Source: Leptonema sp964619535
Lineage (GTDB): Bacteria; Spirochaetota; Leptospiria; Leptospirales; Leptonemataceae
Direction: 5' to 3'
DNA: 64,000 nucleotides
Assembly (NCBI GenBank): GCA_964619535.1
Contig: CAZUEX010000001.1
Coordinates: 310,001 to 374,000, forward strand
Shown here piece after piece: positions 9,265-18,125 of this stretch (its first letter is position 1; each line of letters begins with the position of its first letter). Position numbers and translations under genes: made by a program. Below the pieces are notes generated by a model. The model worked only from the letters and a program-made list of their open reading frames with translations, had not been told where the DNA came from and searched no databases.

Positions 9265-10241
9265 AAAAGTTTCTCGATAAAACAGGCCGCGCGGCCATCA
9301 TTAAGAAGTTCGACCGTCGACTGGGCTCCATCATGGGCGACGATCTTCCCGTCTATAAAGAGGCGCGAAAATTCGTCGTCAAAAGCGGTGGTAAGCGCAT
9401 CAGACCTCTTACCCATTACTATTTCTGTCAGCTCCTTGGCTATACGGGAACTGAATGGGTTGATGTAGGTGCAATCGGTGAATTGATCCATGCGGCATCG
9501 CTGCTGCATGACGATGTGATTGACCTGTCTGATTCGCGTCGCGGTCTTCCAGCCTTTCATGTGACAGAAGGGAATAAGCGCACGATCCTCACAGGAGACT
9601 ATCTGCTTGCCTGTGGCCTGGATCATCTGCAAACGCTGCCGCATGGCTTCCAGCTGCTTGGAATCTTTACGAGGGTGATTAAAAACCTCTCTGTCGGTGA
9701 AATCCTGCAGATGGAGCATGAAACGAGGTTTGAAACCGATTCCATGGTCTATGAGCGAATCGTTCTTGGCAAAACCGCATCGCTGTTTGGAGCCATGACA
9801 GAATCGGCTGCCGTTCTTGCAGGGGTTGATTCGGCCCAGCGTTCGCGACTGCGTGATTTTGGGCTTCGTATGGGACGGCTTTTCCAGGTGCGCGATGATT
9901 ACCTGGACTATTTTGCCGAAGCCGATACACTGGGTAAAGAACCCTTTGCGGATTTTCGTCGTGGACTGGTTACTCATCCGCTCATTCGTCTTCGCGAAGA
10001 GCTAAAGGCGAAAGATCGCAGGCGTCTGCAGTCGTTATGGAAAAGGCGAGAATCTGAAGACACCGTGAATGAGGTGGCGGAACTCTTTACCCGTGTTCGT
10101 ATGAAACGTCGTCTTGCCATAGAGATCGAAGAAGAGATCCATGCCTTGATGAATTACATTCGCGCGTATCCGGTATCTGCCGTTCGCGATGAAATCCTTT
10201 CAACGCTTTCTACATTACTGGTGCCAGTAACGCAGGATTGA
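9261..10241 (+). CDS. Polyprenyl diphosphate synthase (IspA/IspB family)
   Basis: A trans-prenyltransferase that elongates allylic diphosphates with IPP to make the quinone tail or a longer polyprenyl chain. Both Asp-rich motifs are present: LLHDDVIDLSDSRRG (DDxxD at about residue 83) and DDYLD (about 213), with GGKRIRP near 47 for the IPP-binding region. At 326 residues it matches octaprenyl/heptaprenyl synthases. Product length cannot be read directly. The GTG start overlaps the upstream stop by 4 nt (GTGA), indicating translational coupling. Confidence 0.92.
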   Translation: MKKFLDKTGRAAIIKKFDRRLGSIMGDDLPVYKEARKFVVKSGGKRIRPLTHYYFCQLLGYTGTEWVDVGAIGELIHAASLLHDDVIDLSDSRRGLPAFHVTEGNKRTILTGDYLLACGLDHLQTLPHGFQLLGIFTRVIKNLSVGEILQMEHETRFETDSMVYERIVLGKTASLFGAMTESAAVLAGVDSAQRSRLRDFGLRMGRLFQVRDDYLDYFAEADTLGKEPFADFRRGLVTHPLIRLREELKAKDRRRLQSLWKRRESEDTVNEVAELFTRVRMKRRLAIEIEEEIHALMNYIRAYPVSAVRDEILSTLSTLLVPVTQD

Positions 10242-10242
10242 A

Positions 10243-11487
10243 ATGAACCGTAAGCTGCTTCTGTGGGGTATGATTCCTCTTCTTGGCCTTGTACTCAGCG
10301 AAGTGTTGCTGCGCGTGGCCGATCCTCCGGCATTACAGTTCTATCGCCGCTCGAAGATGGTGCATGCCTACCATCCGGAGTATTTTATATCTCTGCGTCC
10401 CTCTGCCAGTGAATACCTTGCTCATCCTTCTGGATTGTGGCAGGGGCAGTTTACCGTGAATTCCTATGGAATGAGGGATCTGGAAGAGCCCGAACCCGGT
10501 CGTCCGAAGATGCTCTGTCTTGGTGATTCACTGGCCATGGGTTACGGTGTAGCGGACGGATTCAACTTCTGCCATCTTTTAAAAGAAAAGGCCGGTCCGG
10601 TGCAGGTGCTCAATGCCTCGGTGGACGGCTTTGGAACGTATGCCTATGCACTTCGCGCTGAAGAGCTGGTGTCGCAGATCGATGGTGTTCAGAGTATTTT
10701 GCTGTTTCCATCGCCGACAGACTGGTGGATACCGGATCGCTTTCGCGAGCGGGGGATTCTTCCCGATGACGAAAAGGATCTGATGCGAAGAGACGATGTC
10801 GCTTACAGGCGACTCTTTCGTTTGCAGTTCCTGGCTACGGAATGGTCTTATACCCTGCAGGCCCTAAAGCTGGCCCAGGAACAGCTGAAACTGCGCGGTG
10901 CAACCACGGTTAATGACATACGAAACTTTACAGACATGCTTTTGACGCAGTCTGCGGCCGAGCTGGGACGCAGGGCTCTTGCCTTTATGCAAAGCGGCTT
11001 TTTGATGGAGCGAGCCTCTTCCTGTGGCACCTCCCGGCAAATGGCGATCAGCTGTCCTGAGCCTTTGCCCGATGGCCTTCAATGCAGTGACCGTCCACCT
11101 GAATACCGGCCCATGCATGAGTTTACCGTGCAGAATCTGAACCGACTCATCAGCCTGAGCCGCAGTAAAGGCATACGTCTGGTCGTTGTGCTTCTTCCCA
11201 TGCAGGAAGAAGAGATTCGCTGTGCCGCACATGGGCTGTATCATGAGAATGGACTGTATGCTGTACAGGCACGGCATTTCTTCAAGCAGAAGGGCATCGA
11301 CGTTATCGACCTGATGCCATTTACGAAGTCGATGTGTTCTCCGGGAGGACCGGCAGAGAAGCCACGTCGCATACAGGATTATTTTCTGGCCGGAGATGGT
11401 CACCTGACCGTAGCCGGGAATCACTGGGCTGCCGATGCCCTTGCTGCAGAGCTTAGAAGGCTACACCTCTTTCCGGAGTTGCGCTGA
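10243..11487 (+). CDS. SGNH/GDSL hydrolase-like envelope protein
   Basis: 414 residues with an N-terminal signal anchor (LLLWGMIPLLGLVLSEVLL). Block I of SGNH esterases is seen as LGDSLAMGYG, with the nucleophile Ser at about 89, and block V as DGHLTVAGNH near the C-terminus, giving Ser-Asp-His. An Asn-containing block II lies at LNASVDG. Proteins of this type paired with an MBOAT acyltransferase handle O-acetyl groups on extracytoplasmic polysaccharides, as AlgX/AlgJ do with AlgI. The stop overlaps the MBOAT start by 1 nt, strongly suggesting a functional pair. Confidence 0.8.
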   Translation: MNRKLLLWGMIPLLGLVLSEVLLRVADPPALQFYRRSKMVHAYHPEYFISLRPSASEYLAHPSGLWQGQFTVNSYGMRDLEEPEPGRPKMLCLGDSLAMGYGVADGFNFCHLLKEKAGPVQVLNASVDGFGTYAYALRAEELVSQIDGVQSILLFPSPTDWWIPDRFRERGILPDDEKDLMRRDDVAYRRLFRLQFLATEWSYTLQALKLAQEQLKLRGATTVNDIRNFTDMLLTQSAAELGRRALAFMQSGFLMERASSCGTSRQMAISCPEPLPDGLQCSDRPPEYRPMHEFTVQNLNRLISLSRSKGIRLVVVLLPMQEEEIRCAAHGLYHENGLYAVQARHFFKQKGIDVIDLMPFTKSMCSPGGPAEKPRRIQDYFLAGDGHLTVAGNHWAADALAAELRRLHLFPELR

Positions 11488-12932
11488 TGCTCTTTAACTC
11501 GGTTTCCTTTTTTATCTTTGCCCCCATTGTCATCCTCGTCTTCTATCAATTGCCGCTTCGCGCACAGAGGCTGTGGATCTTTCTTGCCAGCCTTTACTTC
11601 TATGCCGTTTTCAAACTTCCTTTTATCTTCTTGCTTCTGTATTCCATTGGAATTACCTACCTTGCCATTCGACAGATAGACCGGGCCACGTTGCAGTGGA
11701 AACGTCGCCTGTGGCTGACAGTGGCCGTTTGCGGGAACCTGGCTCTTCTGCTTGTGTTTAAGTATCTGCATCTTTTTTACGATGTGGTGAACTTCGTTCT
11801 GGGAGCAGGAACCTGCGACCCAGATCGATGGGAAGGACCGGTCTTCATTCTGCCCATGGGCATTTCTTTCTTTGGATTGCAGGCCATCTCTGCTGCCGTC
11901 GATGTGTATCGCGGTGCAAGCCAGCCTCCGGCTTCATTGCTGCGTTTTGGTCTTTTCCTGAGCTTTTTTCCACAGCTCGTCGCAGGACCGATCTTACGAA
12001 CGAAAGACCTGCTCGATCAGTTTAACACCGAGAAGCGCTTCAGCGAAGAGAACTTTCGCGCTGGCCTTGGCAAACTGGCCGTTGGTTTTTTTAAGAAGAC
12101 GGTGATTGCCGATGCCCTGTCACCTCTTGTGGACCAGGTCTTTGCCAATCCGGGTCAGTATAATTCGCTATCCCTCTGGATGGCTGTTCTCGTCTTCTCG
12201 TTTCAGATCTATTGCGATTTTTCTGGCTATTCCGATATTGCGATTGGAATTGCCCGCATGCTCGGGTATCGGTTTCCCGAGAACTTTGAGCGGCCCTTCT
12301 TCTCCACAACGATGGGTGAATTCTGGAGGCGATGGCATATATCGCTGTCCAGCTGGTTGCGAGATTATGTTTATATTCCGCTCGGTGGCTCTCGCGTAAG
12401 CTTTCAGCGGGCCTACTTCAACCTCATCTTTACGATGGTGGTAAGTGGATTGTGGCATGGTGCAGACTGGAACTTCCTGATCTGGGGAACCATCCACGGT
12501 CTGTTCGTAGCAGCAGAGCGATTCGTTCTCTCTATACCTGCCTTTCGAAGACGCTATGAACGCATGCCGGCGTTTATAGGTATGCTTTACGTATACACGG
12601 TATTCTCACTGGCCTTCTTCTACTTTCGCTGCAAACCCGTGGCACTGGATCCTATGCAGCCAGAGCTGCTTGCATCGCCAATCGAGGTGGCCTGGTTTAT
12701 GACGGTAAGGGCCTTTAGCTTTGCAGATGGTGCTCAGGTTTCCCTTTCGTGGAATGCCCTGGCCCTGATGGCCTTGCTGATGGGCATGGAATGGAGGCAG
12801 GAGCGCAACAGAAGCACGGGCCTTTTGAACCATCCCATTTTTGTATACGCTGCCTCGGCTGCCGTCCTTCTCGTATGCCTCTACATCTACAGTGTATCGG
12901 TCAGTCAGCCCTTTGTCTATTTTCAGTTCTGA
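11487..12932 (+). CDS. MBOAT family O-acyltransferase (AlgI/DltB-like)
   Basis: 481 residues and about ten membrane helices. The family signature region reads GGSRVSFQRAYFN, then SGLWHGADWNFLIWG, whose His (about 310) is the invariant catalytic residue, followed by HGLF. GPILRTKDL near 165 and the ENFERPFFSTTMGEFW segment are typical of AlgI. The enzyme moves acyl groups across the membrane to an extracytoplasmic acceptor. It is coupled to the preceding SGNH gene and overlaps the convergent SGNH gene by 10 nt. The polymer modified is unknown. Confidence 0.92.
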   Translation: MLFNSVSFFIFAPIVILVFYQLPLRAQRLWIFLASLYFYAVFKLPFIFLLLYSIGITYLAIRQIDRATLQWKRRLWLTVAVCGNLALLLVFKYLHLFYDVVNFVLGAGTCDPDRWEGPVFILPMGISFFGLQAISAAVDVYRGASQPPASLLRFGLFLSFFPQLVAGPILRTKDLLDQFNTEKRFSEENFRAGLGKLAVGFFKKTVIADALSPLVDQVFANPGQYNSLSLWMAVLVFSFQIYCDFSGYSDIAIGIARMLGYRFPENFERPFFSTTMGEFWRRWHISLSSWLRDYVYIPLGGSRVSFQRAYFNLIFTMVVSGLWHGADWNFLIWGTIHGLFVAAERFVLSIPAFRRRYERMPAFIGMLYVYTVFSLAFFYFRCKPVALDPMQPELLASPIEVAWFMTVRAFSFADGAQVSLSWNALALMALLMGMEWRQERNRSTGLLNHPIFVYAASAAVLLVCLYIYSVSVSQPFVYFQF

Positions 12933-13912
12933 GGGAGCGAATATATGCGTTTCATGTATTGATGGGCCGTATCAGCGAAGAGGCGGGCAGCTTCTTCAGC
13001 AGGATGGCCATCACCGCTTATATAGAGAGAGTGACCGCTCTTTTCCAGGCGGGCAAAGTCTGGCCGTAGATCGATAACATCGAAAACAGGAAGACCGTCC
13101 TTCTGACGACGGTTCTTTTGCAAAAACCGGACGAGTTTGGCCGTGGTCGGATCCTGTAAGGCAGCTTTGCCCGTTCGCGGATCCATGCCCGGATATACAA
13201 GGATGGTCAATGTCAGCCCGCTGTCTTCTATCATACTGGCCAGAGAAAGCAGATTGGTGAAGGTGGGATGATCGTCGGCAGGGGCTGCATCAAAGCCAGG
13301 CGGCAGCTGATTCAGGTCTCCGGGCTTTGATCGCAGGAAGAGATACAGGGAGGACTTCCTCGACAGCTCGTAGTGAAGGCGAAAGGCCAGTTGCAGGGCA
13401 GGGTTCTTCTGGAATCGCAGCTCCTTAATATCGTCAGCAAAATCAGAGGTATTGTAGATCCAGAAGATATGTACAGGCCTGCGATCCGATCTGTGCAGGG
13501 CCTGTTGCAGGCGGTAGGCAATGCCAGCAGTTCCCACGGAGTCCGAGCCAAGGTTGCGCACATTATAGCCAAGCATGGCAAAGCGATAGGGAGGCGTCTG
13601 CACGTCATCAAGGAGGTAGCCCATGCTGATGGAGTCTCCAATCCACCAGACCTCGGGAAGGCCCTGTCGATGCTCTGGAACGATCCTTTCGCCCCTTGCA
13701 TCGGTGGTCATCGTCCACAGGGATCCGTCCGGGCGAGTGAACTGGCCTGACGTTGACGGACACAGAAGCAGGTACCGGTCGAAACAGTGTACCTGTCTGT
13801 ACTGCCGTTCGTTGTTCAGGTCCGGTCGGGAATGACGGACAATGATTTCGGCCGCCAAAGCGAAAAGGCCTGCGCTGACCAGTACGAGGATAAGGAGGGT
13901 GTTTCGTTTCAT
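12923..13912 (-). CDS. Second SGNH hydrolase-like exported protein
   Basis: 329 residues with an N-terminal signal anchor (TLLILVLVSAGLFALAAEII). It has the block I motif IGDSISMG (about residue 92-99) and a C-terminal DGHPAEEAA that supplies the Asp/His pair, with WIYNTSDF as block III-like. It resembles the protein at 10243 in architecture but is clearly diverged. It converges on the MBOAT gene with a 10-nt tail overlap and forms an operon with two lipoprotein genes upstream. A role as acetyl-transfer partner or esterase is inference. Confidence 0.7.
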   Translation of the reverse strand: MKRNTLLILVLVSAGLFALAAEIIVRHSRPDLNNERQYRQVHCFDRYLLLCPSTSGQFTRPDGSLWTMTTDARGERIVPEHRQGLPEVWWIGDSISMGYLLDDVQTPPYRFAMLGYNVRNLGSDSVGTAGIAYRLQQALHRSDRRPVHIFWIYNTSDFADDIKELRFQKNPALQLAFRLHYELSRKSSLYLFLRSKPGDLNQLPPGFDAAPADDHPTFTNLLSLASMIEDSGLTLTILVYPGMDPRTGKAALQDPTTAKLVRFLQKNRRQKDGLPVFDVIDLRPDFARLEKSGHSLYISGDGHPAEEAARLFADTAHQYMKRIYSLPQN

Positions 13913-14280
13913 TCTTCTTCGATCGGAGCGGGCACACAGGCTCCGACGATCATGCGTTTCATCTGGTTCGGAAAATCGCGAAAGCCTCGCGGTTCAATGC
14001 GATATCGAACTCCTGCCTTCAGGTCACAGTAAGCCGCTCCGCGCAATTTGCTGAACTGGTCAATAAATTCGATCATGTAGGTGCCCGGCGTCAGCTGCAG
14101 CCGGTCTGCAGGAGGATTGAGGTCGCCCTGAAGCCGAAATTTATGCCCGCGCTGGGCAAGAATGGCAATCTCATCATCGGACCGGAAGCCGCTGTAGTTC
14201 TGTCTGACGGATAGTTCCTGACAGCCGACCACAGCAGAGAGTAAAGCGACAGAAAGGATTCTTCGCAGAAGAGGTGTCAA
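13909..14280 (-). CDS. Putative lipoprotein
   Basis: 123 residues. The signal peptide ends in a lipobox at AVVGC (Cys at about 20). The mature part is small with strand-like segments (LTPGTYMIEFID, GVRYRIEP), resembling PEGA-like or small beta domains. No function recognised. The 3' end overlaps the downstream SGNH gene by 4 nt, so the two are probably co-translated. Confidence 0.65.
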   Translation of the reverse strand: MTPLLRRILSVALLSAVVGCQELSVRQNYSGFRSDDEIAILAQRGHKFRLQGDLNPPADRLQLTPGTYMIEFIDQFSKLRGAAYCDLKAGVRYRIEPRGFRDFPNQMKRMIVGACVPAPIEEE

Positions 14281-14828
14281 GGCTGCCCTCCAGCATCTCT
14301 TTGAAATACCAGTGCAGGAAGGTCGGAATGCCCCTCCCGTGATAATAGAATCAGATCGGTATCCAGGAATTCGATGGTCAGCGTTTCGCGCTCTGTTTCG
14401 GTGGAGCTATCTTCTATTACAGAAAGCACCATGCGTCGGCCCTGGCTTTCGATTACCTCGAAGGTTCCAGAACCCTTCTTTGTTGTTCCATTCACGCGAT
14501 AGAGCAGGCTCCAGCCGTTTTCATCGGTGAACATGATTTCTCCATAGAATGTTTGCTTCAGCTGGATCTCTGCCTTTCGAATGCGGTCAGGCTCAAGCGG
14601 GCCGCCGCGCAAGCGCAAAATTGACTCTGCCGTGCGCAGATAGTGGATGGTCCATTTGCCGGCAAGCTGGAAGCTGGCACCCTTCTCCATGCTGAAAGGG
14701 CTGAATGGCAGGCTCTGGCAGGAAGAAAGCAGGCCAGAAACGAGCAGAACGGCCAGAAGGGCCTGGATTGGGCCGGATTTCCGAAAAATGGGGCCTTTAG
14801 AGCGATTTTCTTCTGTACATAGAATCAC
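14277..14828 (-). CDS. Putative lipoprotein
   Basis: 183 residues, starting at GTG 14828. After a basic N-terminus, the hydrophobic stretch ALLAVLLVSGLLSSC ends in a plausible lipobox LSSC (Cys at about 37). The mature portion has lipocalin-like alternation (FQLAGKWTIHYL, then ETLTIEFLDTDLILL), as in small surface lipoproteins. It overlaps the next gene by 4 nt, and its start is divergent from flgB across a 68-nt gap. Function unknown. Confidence 0.6.
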   Translation of the reverse strand: MILCTEENRSKGPIFRKSGPIQALLAVLLVSGLLSSCQSLPFSPFSMEKGASFQLAGKWTIHYLRTAESILRLRGGPLEPDRIRKAEIQLKQTFYGEIMFTDENGWSLLYRVNGTTKKGSGTFEVIESQGRRMVLSVIEDSSTETERETLTIEFLDTDLILLSREGHSDLPALVFQRDAGGQP

Positions 14829-14896
14829 AATCGTAGAATTTCTCCTGTGGAAATTATCATCAATCTTTTTTCAAGACGGCCGATACAAAGAGTGGA

Positions 14897-15316
14897 ATGT
14901 TAGGCGGATTCGAAAAGCTCAAAATACTCGAAATGAGTCTTGATGCCTCCATCAAGCGCCGGGATGTCATTGCGAACAACATTGCCAACGTTGACGTTCC
15001 GGGCTTTAAGCGATCGGAGGTGGTCTTCGAGGCCGAGCTCAAGCGTGCCATAGAGTCACAGCGTGCCGTAGAAGAGCAGGAACCGCTCTTTACGACACAT
15101 CCGGCACATGTTGCCCGTCGTCAGCCGCGCAGCATCGAGCAGGTGCGACCGGTGGTGCATACAGACTATACGTCTACCATGCGCAATGACGGCAACAACG
15201 TCGATATTGAAGATGAGGTCATGAAAATGGTCCGCAATCAGCTGCATTTCAATCTGATCGCAGATCGCATTGCGGGCAAGTTTCAGGAATGGAACAGCTT
15301 CATACGTATGGCATAA
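14897..15316 (+). CDS. flgB: Flagellar basal-body rod protein FlgB
   Basis: A proximal rod subunit in the periplasm, 139 residues. It carries the rod-family N-terminal motif RRDVIANNIANVDVPGFKR and the C-terminal helix DIEDEVMKMVRNQLHFNLIADRI, which together form the coiled-coil core of rod proteins. It is first in the flgB-flgC-fliE-fliF cluster, 16 nt ahead of flgC. The start is the ATG at 14897 behind AGAGTGGA. Confidence 0.96.
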   Translation: MLGGFEKLKILEMSLDASIKRRDVIANNIANVDVPGFKRSEVVFEAELKRAIESQRAVEEQEPLFTTHPAHVARRQPRSIEQVRPVVHTDYTSTMRNDGNNVDIEDEVMKMVRNQLHFNLIADRIAGKFQEWNSFIRMA

Positions 15317-15332
15317 GGTTGAGGAATAGACT

Positions 15333-15797
15333 ATGGGTATGTTTACAACCATGAACATCGCAGCCACCGGCCTTTCGGCCCAGCGGCTGAAACTTGATGT
15401 AATCTCCAATAATATTGCCAATATCAATACGACCCGAAATGCGCAGGGGGATGGGCCTTTCCGCCGCGATCGCGTCGTCATGACTCCCATCAACCTGCGC
15501 AGCGTATGGCGGTCACCGGTATATCCACAGGGCCTGGAAACGGGAATGGGACGAGGCGTTAAAGTGGAGAAGATAGAGAAAGACATGCGACCGTTCCGGC
15601 TTGTTTATGATCCCGGCCATCCGGACGCCATCAAGGTTGGTCCGAAAAAGGGTTATGTGGAGATGCCGAACGTAAACATCGTTGAAGAGATGACCGATAT
15701 GATTGCCGCTTCTCGATCTTACGAAGCGAATTCGCAGGTCATCCAGGGAGCAAGGCAGATGTTTATGAAGACGCTTGAAATGGGACGAATGGCTTAG
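15333..15797 (+). CDS. flgC: Flagellar basal-body rod protein FlgC
   Basis: A proximal rod subunit of 154 residues. The N-terminal rod motif appears as AATGLSAQRLKLDVISNNIANINTT. The C-terminal core helix contains MPNVNIVEEMTDMIAASRSYEAN, the FlgC signature. It is spaced 16 nt after flgB and 52 nt before fliE. A GAGGAATAG SD precedes the ATG. Confidence 0.97.
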   Translation: MGMFTTMNIAATGLSAQRLKLDVISNNIANINTTRNAQGDGPFRRDRVVMTPINLRSVWRSPVYPQGLETGMGRGVKVEKIEKDMRPFRLVYDPGHPDAIKVGPKKGYVEMPNVNIVEEMTDMIAASRSYEANSQVIQGARQMFMKTLEMGRMA

Positions 15798-15849
15798 GCT
15801 ACGATAATTCTACAGTATAGAAAAGAAGCATGATCAAGGAGTTAACGAA

Positions 15850-16218
15850 ATGAACATTGTAAGCACAACAGGCGTCAGATTCAATTCGGGTATGCCAGAG
15901 GTTGGCGGTTCGACGACGGCCAATCCTCTGAGAATGAAAACGCTAAACGACCGGCATATGCAGATTGCTTCGGAACCAAAGGACCCCGAGCACGTAACGA
16001 CGACCTTCGCGCAGGCTCTTGGCGAAGCCCTCGGTAACGTGGAAGCTCTATCAAAGAGATCAGAGGATCTGACAGTAAAGGCCGTTTACGACCCTGATTC
16101 CGTCGAAGCTCATGAAGTTATCCTTGCAAGCCAGAAAGCCAGGTTTGCTCTGAACCTGACCAAGACCATTGCTGACGGTGCCGTACGAACATTTCGTGAA
16201 CTGACAAGCCAGCGCTGA
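15850..16218 (+). CDS. fliE: Flagellar hook-basal body complex protein FliE
   Basis: An adaptor between the MS ring and the rod, 122 residues. The family core is visible in the second half: FAQALGEALGNVEALSKRSEDL, then DSVEAHEVILASQKARFALNLT. A strong AAGGAG SD lies 8 nt before the ATG. It is followed by a 165-nt structured gap before fliF, which is unusual in an otherwise tight cluster. Confidence 0.95.
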   Translation: MNIVSTTGVRFNSGMPEVGGSTTANPLRMKTLNDRHMQIASEPKDPEHVTTTFAQALGEALGNVEALSKRSEDLTVKAVYDPDSVEAHEVILASQKARFALNLTKTIADGAVRTFRELTSQR

Positions 16219-16275
16219 AAATAGCGCATCTGCTGTACAGCCGTTAAGTCTTACGGTAAAAAAATTCCAGAATCG

Positions 16276-16309
16276 CTGAGAAGTACAGAAAAAATCCTGT
16301 ACTTCTCAG
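16276..16309. other. 13-bp perfect stem-loop (1 of 3) between fliE and fliF
   Basis: CTGAGAAGTACAG at 16276-16288 is exactly complementary to CTGTACTTCTCAG at 16297-16309, with the 8-nt loop AAAAAATC. No T tract follows on either strand, so it is not a standard intrinsic terminator. An mRNA processing or stability element, or a protein-binding site, are alternatives. Confidence 0.7.
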
Positions 16310-16311
16310 AG

Positions 16312-16335
16312 GCGACATAATAATAGCGATGTCGC
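16312..16335. other. Stem-loop (2 of 3) between fliE and fliF
   Basis: GCGACAT at 16312-16318 pairs with ATGTCGC at 16329-16335 around a 10-nt AT-rich loop. It begins two bases after the first stem-loop. Confidence 0.55.
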
Positions 16336-16350
16336 GTTAACGATTTAACG
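16335..16350. other. Stem-loop (3 of 3) between fliE and fliF
   Basis: CGTTAA at 16335-16340 pairs with TTAACG at 16345-16350 around CGAT. It shares one base with the second stem, so the two may be alternatives. It ends about 33 nt before the fliF ATG and so forms part of its leader. Confidence 0.45.
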
Positions 16351-16383
16351 AAATGAATCAAAGGCAAAGGCCGGGAGGAACGT

Positions 16384-18072
16384 ATGCCAGAGGCATTAAA
16401 CAATCTTCTGAGTAAGCTAAAGGAATTCTGGGATGGCATTGACAATACAAAGAAGATCATTGTAGCCTCCCTGGCCGGAGTGGTTTTGATCGCCTTTGCA
16501 TTGATGGCCGGGTATTCCAAAAAACCGGCCCAGGAGCTACTGTATGGCGATCTCAGTGCTTCTGATTATTCGGCCATTACCCGCTTTCTTGAAGCCAGCG
16601 GATACGACTACTCGGGAAGCGGTACCTCCGAGATCTATGTAAACGGTCTTGAACGTCAGGAAATCGTTACCCGACTGGCGCAGGAGAATCTCATTCCGGC
16701 CGGTGTGGAGGGCTGGCAGCTTTTTAATATGTCCCGCTGGGACGAAACGACCTTCGATAAGAACGTAAAATTACACCGTGCCATCAAAGGCTCACTGGAA
16801 CAGATGCTGATGAGCCTCGATTACGTGAAGAAGGCTCAGGTAGAACTGGCTATTCCGCAGCGTAACAATTTTCTGACGGACAGTGAACCGGTGAAAGCCT
16901 CTGTCGTTCTTGCCCTGAAGCCAGGAGTGGAGAAGATCAGCCGCAAGCAGGTTATGGGCATTAAAAACCTGATCTACCGGGCTGTGCCAGACCTGAAACG
17001 CGAAAATATCTCTATCACCGACAACTACGGAAATGAATTTGTTGAGCCTGACGAAATCGACGAAGCCCAGCGTCGTCTTGATCTGGTGGACCGCAAAAAA
17101 GAATTCGAAGAAAGAGAGCGTCGCAAATGGGCCAACGAGATCAAAAGTTCTCTGCATGACTTCTACAGTGAGGATCGCGTTTCGATTTTACGGGTATCGT
17201 TAAATGTGAACTGGGATGAGGTAACGGAAAAGCAACACCTTGTTGCTCCGGTAGAAGCCACTCCGGAGAATCCGGAAACTCCCTATCCGGATCGCGAACT
17301 GATGCCGAATGGAACGCTGACCGTCTCAGAGAATTCGCGCCAGGAACGCTTTCGCGGAAACGGATTTACGCCGGGTGGACCGACAGGAACGGAACAACAG
17401 CTTCCTCCCGGTTACAGAGACCTGGACTATCAGCGATCTGAATATGGCAACAACGACGTCATTCGAAACTATGACTATAACCGCATCGACAAGGACATCG
17501 TACGTCAGCCCTGGGAAGAGCAGGCTCGATCCATTGCGGTAATGGTCGATGGAATCTGGATTCGCAAAGGCCCTAAAGAGGATGGCTCTGGATGGGAGCG
17601 GGAGTATATTCCGCCCAGCGAGGAGGAGCTGAAGAAGCTTGAGAAGCTTTTGAAGGCCTCGATGCTTTACAAAGCCTCTCGTGGCGACCAGATTGCCGTT
17701 GAGCATATGCAGAAGGACCGAACAGCTCAGTTCGAAGCAGAGGATGCGGAACTGCGTCAGAAGCTGATGATACAGCGACTGCTTGTTGTATCGGCTGTTG
17801 CCCTTGTTGCCTTCCTGCTGCTCTACTTCCTCTATCGTGCCATCAAGAACGAGATTGCACGCCGACGTCGTCTGCGTGAAGAGGCACTGGCCGCACAGCA
17901 GCAGCTTATGCGAGAGGCAGCCCTGCGCGTATCGGATGAGGGCGCTGCAGAGGTCGAGCTGTCGGTCGATGAGAAGGCCCGTCGCGAGATGCTTGAGAAT
18001 GCGATCACCCTGGCCAGGGAGAAGCCGGACGAGGTGGCGAAGCTGCTGCGCACCTGGTTGAACGAGGAATAA
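16384..18072 (+). CDS. fliF: Flagellar MS-ring protein FliF
   Basis: The inner-membrane MS-ring scaffold, 562 residues. It has an N-terminal helix (IIVASLAGVVLIAFALMAGY, about 23-42), ring-building YscJ/FliF domains including AIKGSLEQMLMSLDYVKKAQV and SVVLALKPG, a variable Pro/Gly-rich periplasmic loop near 300-360, a second helix (LLVVSAVALVAFLLLYFLYR, about 463-482) and a cytoplasmic tail ending in VAKLLRTWL, the FliG-binding segment. A GGGAGGAACGT SD precedes the ATG. fliG does not follow; the cluster ends here with a stem-loop. Confidence 0.97.
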   Translation: MPEALNNLLSKLKEFWDGIDNTKKIIVASLAGVVLIAFALMAGYSKKPAQELLYGDLSASDYSAITRFLEASGYDYSGSGTSEIYVNGLERQEIVTRLAQENLIPAGVEGWQLFNMSRWDETTFDKNVKLHRAIKGSLEQMLMSLDYVKKAQVELAIPQRNNFLTDSEPVKASVVLALKPGVEKISRKQVMGIKNLIYRAVPDLKRENISITDNYGNEFVEPDEIDEAQRRLDLVDRKKEFEERERRKWANEIKSSLHDFYSEDRVSILRVSLNVNWDEVTEKQHLVAPVEATPENPETPYPDRELMPNGTLTVSENSRQERFRGNGFTPGGPTGTEQQLPPGYRDLDYQRSEYGNNDVIRNYDYNRIDKDIVRQPWEEQARSIAVMVDGIWIRKGPKEDGSGWEREYIPPSEEELKKLEKLLKASMLYKASRGDQIAVEHMQKDRTAQFEAEDAELRQKLMIQRLLVVSAVALVAFLLLYFLYRAIKNEIARRRRLREEALAAQQQLMREAALRVSDEGAAEVELSVDEKARREMLENAITLAREKPDEVAKLLRTWLNEE

Positions 18073-18079
18073 ACCGCTG

Positions 18080-18118
18080 GATGATTCCCGGACGGCCCAT
18101 GCCCGACCGGGAATCGTC
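18080..18118 (+). terminator. Stem-loop downstream of fliF
   Basis: A 12-bp stem (18080-18091 with 18107-18118, one G-T wobble; core GATTCCCGG with CCGGGAATC) is extended by an inner CGG/CCG stem across one mismatch. It starts 7 nt after the fliF stop. No U tract follows on the plus strand, so it may protect the 3' end or act with Rho. Confidence 0.5.
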
Positions 18119-18125
18119 ACACTCC

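Noticed and set aside
9246..9977. A 243-codon minus-strand frame opposite the polyprenyl synthase
   Set aside because: The plus strand carries both Asp-rich prenyltransferase motifs; the minus frame has no coherent domain.
14860..14886. FliA (sigma28)-like element upstream of flgB, TCAA-N15-GCCGATAC
   Set aside because: The -10 box ends only ten bases before the flgB ATG, so a transcript would have no room for the SD; flgB is also not usually a late gene. Probably coincidence.
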